Positions 1 through 5,688 of a DNA stretch of 9,459 nt are shown here, one piece after another. The notes beneath the pieces were generated by a model. That model worked only from the letters and a program-made list of their open reading frames with translations, did no database searches and was not told where the DNA came from. Numbering within the stretch: position 1 is the stretch's first letter; each line of letters begins with the position of its first letter. The position numbers were made by a program, and so were the translations under genes. Origin of the DNA: Candidatus Iainarchaeum sp. (lineage in GTDB: Archaea > Iainarchaeota > Iainarchaeia > Iainarchaeales > GCA-2688035); assembly GCA_017610245.1 (NCBI GenBank), contig JAFCCK010000028.1:1-9459 (forward strand), read 5' to 3'.

Positions 1-1100
1 TTCATTTCATTGCAGACGGCAGGGATGTTCCTGAAAAAAGCGCGGGGAAATATGCTGGGATGATTGAAGATAAGGCAGGGGAAATCGGCATTGGAAAAAT
101 TGCTTCAATTGCTGGAAGGTATTATAGTATGGACCGGGACAATAATTGGGACAGAACAAAGAAAGCATACGAGATGCTTACCTCAGGAAAGGGATTTAAG
201 GCAAAGGATATTTTTGAGGCGATTGAGCAAGCGTATGAAAGAGGGGACAAAACAGATTATTATATTCAACCAACAGTAATAGAGCCATTTGTGCCAATAC
301 AGGATGATGACAGCGTTATCTTCTTCAATTTCAGGACCGACAGGCCGAGGCAACTTACAGAGGCATTCATTTTTGAATCCTTTTCAAAATTCAAAAGGGA
401 TAAATGGCCAAAAGTTCTTTTCACAACAATGACCAATTACGATAAAACATTTAAGTGCCCTGTAGCATTTGAGAAGGAAAAAATAAGAAACAATTTAAGT
501 GAAACCATAAGCAAACACAACTTGAGGCAAGCAAAGATCGCTGAAACAGAGAAATATGGGCATGTGACATACTTCTTCAATTCACAGATAGAGAAACCCT
601 ACAAGGGAGAAGAGAGGATTCTGATTCCTTCTCCCAAAGTGCCATCCTATGACCAGAAGCCAGAAATGTCGGCATATGAAGTTACTGAAAGGGCTGTAAA
701 AGAAATTGAAAGCAAAAAATTTGACTTTATTTTAATAAACTTTGCAAACTGCGATTTGGTAGGACACAGCGCGATAAAAAAGGCGATTGTAAAGTGCGTG
801 GAGGTAGTGGATAACTGTACTGGAAAAGTTGTTGATGCGGGGCTAAAGAATGATTATGTTGTGATTGTGACTGCTGACCATGGAAGTGCAGAAGAGAAAC
901 TGTATGCGAATGGAAAGCCGAAGCCAGCCCATTCAAAAAACCCGGTAAACTTCATCCTTATTTCCAAAGATGAGAAACTCCAGAAAGTAAAATTGAGGAA
1001 TGGTGGACAGCAGGATGTTGCCCCCACAGTATTGGAATTGATGGGCTTAAAAAAGCCCGGGGAAATGACTGGGAAAAGTTTAATTGTAGGGGAACACTAA
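1..1100 (+). CDS. gpmI: 2,3-bisphosphoglycerate-independent phosphoglycerate mutase, 5'-truncated
   Basis: Interconverts 3-phosphoglycerate and 2-phosphoglycerate in cytosolic glycolysis/gluconeogenesis, using two divalent metals (usually Mn) and a phosphoserine intermediate. The reading frame is open from base 3, before the first ATG at 60, and gives HFIADGRD, the family's DGRD substrate motif, so the gene enters from the left edge. About 365 residues are visible of the usual ~510; the N-terminus with the catalytic serine is outside. Visible motifs are RYYSMDRD, FNFRTDRPRQ, the metal-binding CDLVGHS (Asp and His), VTADHGSAE (Asp-His) and the late HSKNPV histidine. These place it in the long bacterial-type GpmI group rather than the ~400-residue archaeal ApgM group, which lacks RYYxMDRD. 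The stop TAA lies 34 bases before the pilin-like genes, with a palindrome and AT-rich box between, so the downstream genes probably have their own promoter. Identity is secure. Confidence 0.96.
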   Translation, partial: HFIADGRDVPEKSAGKYAGMIEDKAGEIGIGKIASIAGRYYSMDRDNNWDRTKKAYEMLTSGKGFKAKDIFEAIEQAYERGDKTDYYIQPTVIEPFVPIQDDDSVIFFNFRTDRPRQLTEAFIFESFSKFKRDKWPKVLFTTMTNYDKTFKCPVAFEKEKIRNNLSETISKHNLRQAKIAETEKYGHVTYFFNSQIEKPYKGEERILIPSPKVPSYDQKPEMSAYEVTERAVKEIESKKFDFILINFANCDLVGHSAIKKAIVKCVEVVDNCTGKVVDAGLKNDYVVIVTADHGSAEEKLYANGKPKPAHSKNPVNFILISKDEKLQKVKLRNGGQQDVAPTVLELMGLKKPGEMTGKSLIVGEH

Positions 1101-1134
1101 TTTTAAATAGGAATTAATTCCTAATAGTAGCGAT
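1101..1134 (+). promoter_or_regulatory. Candidate promoter with 16-bp palindrome before the pilin-like genes
   Basis: The AT-rich box TTTTAAATA (1101-1109) lies about 26-34 bases before the ATG at 1135, the spacing expected for an archaeal TATA box with a leaderless transcript. No Shine-Dalgarno-like sequence precedes the ATG, which agrees with leaderless initiation. Immediately downstream is a perfect 16-bp palindrome, TAGGAATTAATTCCTA (1108-1123), between the box and the expected start site, a common place for a repressor operator. That role is inferred from position only; AT-rich palindromes of this size can arise by chance. Confidence 0.5.
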
Positions 1135-1533
1135 ATGCAAAAGGGGCAGGTCAGCTTTGACTTTATTCTTGCGATAATAGTTGCACTTATATTCATTGGG
1201 GGAATGCAGCTGTTGAATGCTGAGATGCAGGAAATGCAGAAAGCAGCTGCAGTGAGAAACCAGGAGAAGCTTATTGCACTAGAACTGTACAGGATTATTT
1301 CAACAGCAAGCGCTTTGGGAGATGCAGACAACTTAGAAATACAATACAAAACCCAAAAGATTCTAGTGCCGGAAGAAAGAACATTGCAGGAGTGCAGTAT
1401 TGACCTTTCAGCAGGGGAAATTAGCTATAACCTTGATGGGGAAACAATAAGGGTAGATATTCCTGAATTCAATGATGCTGGGCTTACCAGGTCCGACCAA
1501 ATAGATTGTGGGGACATCCTTGAAATTTCGTAG
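1135..1533 (+). CDS. Pilin-like protein with class III signal peptide (1 of 4)
   Basis: A 132-residue protein starting MQKGQVSFDF. The K-G-Q-x-S-x-D pattern followed by ~18 hydrophobic residues is the archaeal class III (type IV prepilin-like) signal; a FlaK/PibD/EppA-type peptidase would cut after Gly4, leaving Gln at the mature N-terminus. In this family QxSxE/D leads the hydrophobic helix that packs in the filament core. The rest (about residues 25-132) is a small polar domain, probably outside the cell, with a helical stretch (about 25-60) and a beta-rich end with two cysteines (ECSID and DCGDI) that could form one disulfide. It is first of four tightly packed similar genes. The ATG is favoured because the signal motif begins at once and a TATA-like box sits at leaderless distance. 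Whether it forms pili, an adhesin or a minor subunit cannot be told; no assembly ATPase or prepilin peptidase lies in the window. Confidence 0.8.
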   Translation: MQKGQVSFDFILAIIVALIFIGGMQLLNAEMQEMQKAAAVRNQEKLIALELYRIISTASALGDADNLEIQYKTQKILVPEERTLQECSIDLSAGEISYNLDGETIRVDIPEFNDAGLTRSDQIDCGDILEIS

Positions 1534-1540
1534 AGCTGAT
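1533..1540 (+). promoter_or_regulatory. Ribosome binding site supporting a TTG start
   Basis: GAGCTGAT matches the archaeal Shine-Dalgarno core GAGGTGAT at 7 of 8 bases and ends 4 bases before TTG at 1545. It overlaps the last base of the preceding stop codon. It supports the non-ATG start of the second pilin-like gene, suggesting translational coupling. Confidence 0.5.
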
Positions 1541-1544
1541 AGAA

Positions 1545-2081
1545 TTGGATAAGAGAGGACAAATATTTTCGCTGGATTTCCTGATTTCTCTTATAGCGCT
1601 AACGCTCGCTCTAGGGCTGCTTATCCAGTTCGCTGAAATAAAAACCTACAATGAGAATGAGGAGCTGCAGTGGCTTGAGCTTAAGGGAGTGGCGGAAACT
1701 GCGGCTGATTTGCTGGTGAGCAATCCGGATATTGTTTGTGAGCTAAAAGATGAGGGTGGCAGTCCATTGCACAGTTTAATGAATTGCCTGCCCCATATCA
1801 ATTCACTAAGAATAAGCCAGCAATGGATGGCAATTTCGGCTGACTACGATTGTTTGATTGAAACTCCAGGAGCAGGGCAACAATTGCATCCCCAATCATA
1901 CGATTGCAAGGGAGACCCCACAGGCTCTGAAAACGTTTATTCAGTTGATAGAAAGGTAGTAATTTTCAATGGGGGAAATAGATATCAAATATCTAAGGGG
2001 GAACTTGAAGACTGTCTGAAGTCAGACCCAAACTGTAAAATGTATGAGCAAACGGTAAGGTTAAGGGTGTGGAAAGCGTGA
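1545..2081 (+). CDS. Pilin-like protein with class III signal peptide (2 of 4)
   Basis: A 178-residue protein starting MDKRGQIFSLDF. The R-G-Q-x-x-S-x-D segment followed by a ~20-residue hydrophobic helix is a class III, type IV pilin-like signal with expected cleavage after Gly5. The initiator is TTG, chosen because it lies just before the charged signal, has a good ribosome binding site, and no ATG fits. The polar part (about residues 30-178) would be extracellular and has six cysteines (VCEL, NCLP, YDCL, YDCK, EDCL, PNCK), enough for three disulfides. The gene follows the previous one by 11 bases, and its TGA overlaps the next gene's start. Its signal resembles that of the next gene (GxIFSLD), suggesting related subunits. 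No catalytic motif is visible. Exact function is unknown; a structural or adhesive surface subunit is the best guess. Confidence 0.77.
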   Translation: MDKRGQIFSLDFLISLIALTLALGLLIQFAEIKTYNENEELQWLELKGVAETAADLLVSNPDIVCELKDEGGSPLHSLMNCLPHINSLRISQQWMAISADYDCLIETPGAGQQLHPQSYDCKGDPTGSENVYSVDRKVVIFNGGNRYQISKGELEDCLKSDPNCKMYEQTVRLRVWKA

Positions 2082-2389
2082 GGAAAGGATTTATTTTCAG
2101 CCTGGATGCGGCGCTTGCGCTTATTGTGGTTATTATGGTGGGTGGGCTGCTTGTTATGTATTTCCAGGTTGCGGAGCCAAAGGCAGGAGCTTATGCTGCA
2201 AGCGACAGGATTGCAGAGGATGCGGCAGTTGTGGGCTTTTATTTGGGGAAGGATGCGGGACAAATGGGGCTTTCGGGAACACTTCCATCAGACGAGTTTG
2301 CCTCCTGCAGTGTAGTGTATGGGTATGAAATACGGGTTAACAGCACTTGGAGCAGCCCAATTGAAAAAAAATACTGCAAGGGGATGTGA
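2078..2389 (+). CDS. Pilin-like protein with class III-type signal (3 of 4)
   Basis: A 103-residue protein read from GTG at 2078 as MRKGFIFSLDAAL. An in-frame GTG at 2069 would add three residues. I prefer 2078 because it overlaps the upstream TGA in the four-base GTGA arrangement typical of coupled genes, has GGTG eight bases before it, and matches the MRKG start of the next protein. The signal is K-G-F-I-F-S-L-D plus ~20 hydrophobic residues (AALALIVVIMVGGLLVMYF), with cleavage expected after Gly4; Phe replaces the usual Gln at +1. The short outer domain has two cysteines (ASCSVV and KYCKGM), possibly one disulfide. At about 100 residues it is the smallest of the four and could be a major pilin or a minor tip subunit; the sequence does not decide. 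Confidence 0.74.
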   Translation: MRKGFIFSLDAALALIVVIMVGGLLVMYFQVAEPKAGAYAASDRIAEDAAVVGFYLGKDAGQMGLSGTLPSDEFASCSVVYGYEIRVNSTWSSPIEKKYCKGM

Positions 2390-2934
2390 TGAGAAAGGGG
2401 ATTTACAGCGGGGTAATTGCATTAACCGCGTTGGTATTGGCGGTAGCGATTATTGCAACTGCGGGGCAGAGGATTGCAATGCAGGGGGACAGCATCTACG
2501 GCAGCTCAATGATGGAAGTGAAGATGCACTGGCAGAATGCGCGCTATGTGCTGGACAAGGCTGCGAGCGACGCAATCGCTGATTCTGTATTTGGGAGTGG
2601 CAACTGCACTTATAGCACTGGGGCTGCCAGAACAGCGGTCTCAACTTATTTTCCACAGATTTTAAATGAAATGTGGGAAGGGGAATGCATTGTAAGTGCA
2701 GGGCCAAGCCTTAGTGGGGCTTCTGGAAACATTACAATTAATGCAACAATCAAGTGCGGGAAAGATTTTGGGGCAGAGTCAAGCGTATTTTATGAGAAGC
2801 AAGTGACTTTCAAGAAAGCCGTAAGCAGTGATTCTTCAGGAGGCTCTTGCCTCATTGATATAGAAGATATGCAGTCAGGGGTTTGTGAAGTCGACGAAAT
2901 TCTAAGCGGGCCCAATAATTTATGTTCCCAATAG
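2389..2934 (+). CDS. Membrane-anchored, pilin-like secreted protein (4 of 4)
   Basis: A 181-residue protein read from ATG at 2389, overlapping the previous TGA by one base (TGATG); an in-frame GTG at 2386 would add one residue. It begins MRKGIYSGVIAL with a long hydrophobic helix to about residue 26. It keeps K-G before the helix but lacks the Q/F-x-x-S-x-D pattern of its neighbours, so prepilin-type processing is less certain; it may stay anchored. The outer region has a helical part (about 30-70) and a beta-rich part with six cysteines (NCTY, ECIV, KCGK, SCLI, VCEV, LCSQ), three possible disulfides, and N-glycosylation-type sequons (NCT, NIT, NAT). It is last in the cluster, and its 3' end overlaps the convergent PP-loop gene by 15 bases. 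Membership in the surface system is inferred from position and layout. Confidence 0.7.
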   Translation: MRKGIYSGVIALTALVLAVAIIATAGQRIAMQGDSIYGSSMMEVKMHWQNARYVLDKAASDAIADSVFGSGNCTYSTGAARTAVSTYFPQILNEMWEGECIVSAGPSLSGASGNITINATIKCGKDFGAESSVFYEKQVTFKKAVSSDSSGGSCLIDIEDMQSGVCEVDEILSGPNNLCSQ

Positions 2935-3753
2935 CTTTTTCAGCTCTTTTGAGAGCCCGCTGTCATACTGGATTGCCTTTTTTCTTCTCTGAGCAATTTC
3001 AAGGGGAAGGGAGAGCTGCTCTGCGAGCTTTCTCAGCACCCTTTTCCTGAGGACATCGTTACCTGAGAGAATATTTTCCTTTGCAGGGAAAGCCAAGGCT
3101 TGCTTTATGAATTGCGGGGAGAGGAAAGGTGCTTTTAATTCAAGGGAGAAGTGCTTTGCGATGGCGAGGTCTCTTGAAAGGTTGTCTTTCCAGAGATTGA
3201 GAAGCTTTTGTTGCCGAAGATGCTCCAATCGCTCAAAGGAAGCGCCTTTTTCAAGCTCTCTCCTGAATTGGTCATAGCCGAAGAAGAGTTCGTCAGCTCC
3301 TTGGCCGGAAAAAACGTGCTTGAAGCCGCTTTCCTTTACTGCTTTCATTGCAATAAACTCCGGCACAGCAATCTGCAACTGCAGGAAATCGGCTGAAGAG
3401 ATTACTTCACCTGCTTTATCCAAAAGGGAAGGCAAATCATGCTCTTTCACTGAAACACTTTCCAATGGGAGATGTAGCAGTTTTGCTGCTCTGGATGAAA
3501 AACTAGATGCGGAGGAGCTCTTCAAGCCAGCTGAAAAAAGCGTGCATGGAGTTCTTTGGGAGATGGCTTTTGCAATAAGGGAGGAGTCAATGCCGCCAGA
3601 GAAAAGGACAGCTGCCCTTTCAATGCCATTCACGCTCTCTTCGACCGATTCTAAAAAGGCTTTTCTTAGGGCGGGAAAACTGGGTTCAGGAAGATTTGTA
3701 AGGATTTGATGCAACTCGCTTTTGTTTGAGAAAATTTCCTCTATAGTGGGCAT
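2920..3753 (-). CDS. Asparagine synthetase-like PP-loop ATPase without glutaminase domain
   Basis: A 277-residue protein matching the C-terminal synthetase half of AsnB-type enzymes. The PP-loop SGGIDSS (residues 52-58) binds ATP pyrophosphate. SGQGADELFFGYDQF (149-163) matches the second AsnB motif, whose Asp/Glu contact Mg-pyrophosphate. RDLAIAKHFSLELKAPFL (194-211) and RRKKAIQYDSG (256-266) match the late conserved blocks. There is no N-terminal Cys-type glutaminase; residues 1-45 are too short for one. The protein may therefore use free ammonia or a partner amidotransferase, or modify another acyl acceptor through an adenylate. It is not shown to make asparagine. Its ATG is 12 bases after the ABCE1 stop on the same strand, so the two are probably co-transcribed. 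I rejected Dph6 and tRNA-thiolation PP-loop enzymes because the SGQGADE block is specific to the asparagine synthetase/beta-lactam synthetase group. Confidence 0.85.
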   Translation of the reverse strand: MPTIEEIFSNKSELHQILTNLPEPSFPALRKAFLESVEESVNGIERAAVLFSGGIDSSLIAKAISQRTPCTLFSAGLKSSSASSFSSRAAKLLHLPLESVSVKEHDLPSLLDKAGEVISSADFLQLQIAVPEFIAMKAVKESGFKHVFSGQGADELFFGYDQFRRELEKGASFERLEHLRQQKLLNLWKDNLSRDLAIAKHFSLELKAPFLSPQFIKQALAFPAKENILSGNDVLRKRVLRKLAEQLSLPLEIAQRRKKAIQYDSGLSKELKKLLGT

Positions 3754-3765
3754 GTATTCTCAATG

Positions 3766-5529
3766 CTATTGGTAGTAATATTTTCCCTGCTTTTTCTGCT
3801 CTTTGTCTTTTTGGCTGTCGGGCTTGTTCGCTCTTGGGCGACCAGTGCTAGGGTCCCTCCTAAAAGTTATTCCCATTTCGCGAAGGAAGGCATTCATTCC
3901 ATCCTCCTTTGGGAGGGGCTTTGAGGCAAAGCCCTTTTCTGCTGGCTCGCCTGAAAAAACAATCAAGCTATCGCTTACATAGTCCTGAAAGAGGATGTCG
4001 TGGTCAACAACCATCGCGATTTTTTCCTTTACATCCACAATGCTTTTAATTGCATCAGCAACACGAAGCCTGTCCTCAACATCGATGAAGGCACTGGGTT
4101 CGACAAGCAGCACTAAATCGCTTTCTATCGCAAGATTGTAGGCTATGCTCACTTTCTGCAGCTCGCCACCGCTCAGTTCGCTCAGCTTGTGTTCGAACAG
4201 TGGCTTTACCTTTAGCCTTCTCTCGATTTCAAGCTCAAACAGGCTAGTATCGATGTTGGTGGAGAAAAGCTCTTTCACCAGCATGTCTTTTTTTGGCTTG
4301 ATGTACTGTGGTTTATAAGCAATCTTCAGAGAGAAATCAAGTGCAGTGTTGTCTGGTTTTAGTTCGGAAGCGAACATTTTAACCATAGTGGTTTTTCCTA
4401 TCGCGTTTGGTCCTAGAACGCCAACCACTTCTCCCTTTCTGAGCTCCCCAGGCTCTGTTTCAAGGTGGAATTCTCCCAATGTTTTTTTCAGGGCAGGGTA
4501 TTGCAGGGCTGCTGCCCTCTTTGATTTTTTTGCTGCTGCCCTTACGCTGAAGTGCAGTTCCTTCTCCCTAAAGCGGACATTTTCATCGCGGAGGAAGCCA
4601 TCCAAAAACTCATTTATGCCGTTGAGGGTACTTTTCGGATTTCCGACAATGCCGTATACTGCCGGCTCACCATAGAGGACATAGATATAGTCGCTTAGGT
4701 AATCCAGGACAGCAAGGTCATGCTCTACAATAACAACCTGCTTGTTGCTGGAAGCGAGCTCTCTAATGAGCTTCGCTATTCTGAGCCTTTGTCTTACATC
4801 TAGGTATGAAGAGGGCTCATCCAGGAAGTAGATGTCCGCATCTTTCAGCAAGCATGCCGCAATAGCAATTCTCTGAAGCTCCCCTCCTGAAACTTTGGAA
4901 ATACTGTGCTGCAGGATTGAATCTATTTCAAGCTGCTTTGTGAGCTCTTGCAATTTATCTTTTTCGTCGACTTTTTGCAGCAGTTTTTCAACCTTTCCCT
5001 TGAATTTCTCCACTATTGCATCAACGTTCTGCGGCTTGTATGACAGCTTTAGCTCTCCTGCTGAAAGGGCAGTGAAGAAAGCCTGCTCTTCCTTGCCCTT
5101 AAAGAATTGTATCACCTTGCTATAAGCGGGCTTTTCATTGAATTGCCCTAGATTGGGAACAATGTTTCCCGAGAGAATGTTCAGTACAGTGGTTTTCCCT
5201 ATGCCATTTTTTCCAAGCAGCCCTATAACAGCATTCTTCTTTGGAGAGGGCAGACCATAGAGACGGAAGGTATTTTCACCAAATTGGTGTAGTGGTACAG
5301 CATGCTTTTCGCTGGCGAGGTTGATAATAGCAATACAGGAAGCGGGGCATTTCTTTTGGCAGATTCCGCAGGCAATGCAGAGCTCCTCGCTTATGGTGGG
5401 CTTGTTGTCCTCTCCAAGCGTAATGCATTCCTTGCCTGTTCTGTTGACTGGGCAAATCGAGCTGCACAGAAAGGGGCAGCCCTCCCCATTGATGCATTTC
5501 TCCCTGTCTATTACAGCTATTCTTGGCAT
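3766..5529 (-). CDS. Ribosome recycling ATPase ABCE1 (Rli1)
   Basis: Soluble twin-ABC ATPase that splits ribosomes after termination or rescue, acting with aRF1 or Pelota. The 587 residues show the full family layout. An N-terminal 2x[4Fe-4S] ferredoxin-like domain has Cys12/18/22/26 and Cys51/54/57/61. NBD1 has Walker A GKNGIGKTT (106-114), Y-loop YKPQ (164-167), signature VSGGELQ (213-219), Walker B YFLDEPSS (234-241) and H-loop His270. NBD2 has GPNAIGKTT (373-381), LSGGELQ (452-458), Walker B LVLLVEPSA (472-480) and His510. The oddity is Val476 where the NBD2 Walker B Asp is expected; catalytic Glu477 is kept. Walker A2 also has Ala377 for the usual Gly. A Lys/Gln-rich tail (about 562-587) extends past the usual end. 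It is divergent from pelota and upstream of the PP-loop gene. The start gives the canonical MPRIAVID; no strong ribosome binding site is seen. Confidence 0.97.
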   Translation of the reverse strand: MPRIAVIDREKCINGEGCPFLCSSICPVNRTGKECITLGEDNKPTISEELCIACGICQKKCPASCIAIINLASEKHAVPLHQFGENTFRLYGLPSPKKNAVIGLLGKNGIGKTTVLNILSGNIVPNLGQFNEKPAYSKVIQFFKGKEEQAFFTALSAGELKLSYKPQNVDAIVEKFKGKVEKLLQKVDEKDKLQELTKQLEIDSILQHSISKVSGGELQRIAIAACLLKDADIYFLDEPSSYLDVRQRLRIAKLIRELASSNKQVVIVEHDLAVLDYLSDYIYVLYGEPAVYGIVGNPKSTLNGINEFLDGFLRDENVRFREKELHFSVRAAAKKSKRAAALQYPALKKTLGEFHLETEPGELRKGEVVGVLGPNAIGKTTMVKMFASELKPDNTALDFSLKIAYKPQYIKPKKDMLVKELFSTNIDTSLFELEIERRLKVKPLFEHKLSELSGGELQKVSIAYNLAIESDLVLLVEPSAFIDVEDRLRVADAIKSIVDVKEKIAMVVDHDILFQDYVSDSLIVFSGEPAEKGFASKPLPKEDGMNAFLREMGITFRRDPSTGRPRANKPDSQKDKEQKKQGKYYYQ

Positions 5530-5688
5530 AGCAAATCAACCTTATTGGAGTAGTATATTAAGCAAGAATAAGGCGTTATATTTAATTATTGTGATTGAAA
5601 AAGCATTTAAAACTGTTTAGTAACGTTTCGTTATATGAGATAAAAATATTATTTTCTTATAACGAAACGTTGGGGGCTTGAATTATTC
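5530..5688. promoter_or_regulatory. Divergent promoter region between ABCE1 and pelota
   Basis: These 159 bases separate two divergent genes and must hold both promoters. Three TATAACG elements are visible: facing pelota at 5658-5664, and facing ABCE1 at 5629-5635 and 5574-5580. The pelota element (TTATAA, 5657-5662) is 26-30 bases before ATG 5689, fitting a leaderless transcript. For ABCE1, the 5574-5580 element would give a leader of roughly 20-25 bases. A separate box, TTAATATAC on the minus strand (5553-5561), would give a leaderless transcript. Which is used cannot be told from sequence. Confidence 0.6.
5622..5671. repeat. Perfect 14-bp inverted repeat with 22-bp spacer, candidate shared operator
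   Basis: The arms AACGTTTCGTTATA (5622-5635) and TATAACGAAACGTT (5658-5671) are exact reverse complements around a 22-base AT-rich spacer. Each arm contains a smaller near-palindrome, AACG-N3-CGTT (5622-5632 and 5661-5671), whose centres are 39 bp apart. The inner ends contain outward-facing TATAA sequences, so each arm reads, away from the centre, as a TATA-like box followed by ACGAAACGTT. This looks like two mirrored promoter/operator units. It could also fold as a hairpin if transcribed, but the predicted leaderless start of pelota lies downstream of it, favouring a DNA-level role. The binding protein is unknown. Confidence 0.7.

Noticed and set aside
3320..3709. Open plus-strand frame of 129 codons opposite the PP-loop gene
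   Set aside because: It is antisense to a protein with clear PP-loop motifs, and its translation has no recognisable domain.
2920..3753. PP-loop protein as diphthamide synthase Dph6 or a tRNA thiolation enzyme
   Set aside because: The SGQGADELFFGYD block and the C-terminal motifs belong to the asparagine synthetase group and are absent from those families.
5636..5657. Inverted repeat considered as ends of a tiny mobile element or CRISPR-like repeat
   Set aside because: The whole structure is only 50 bp, has no flanking target duplication that I can see, and there is no repeat-spacer series.
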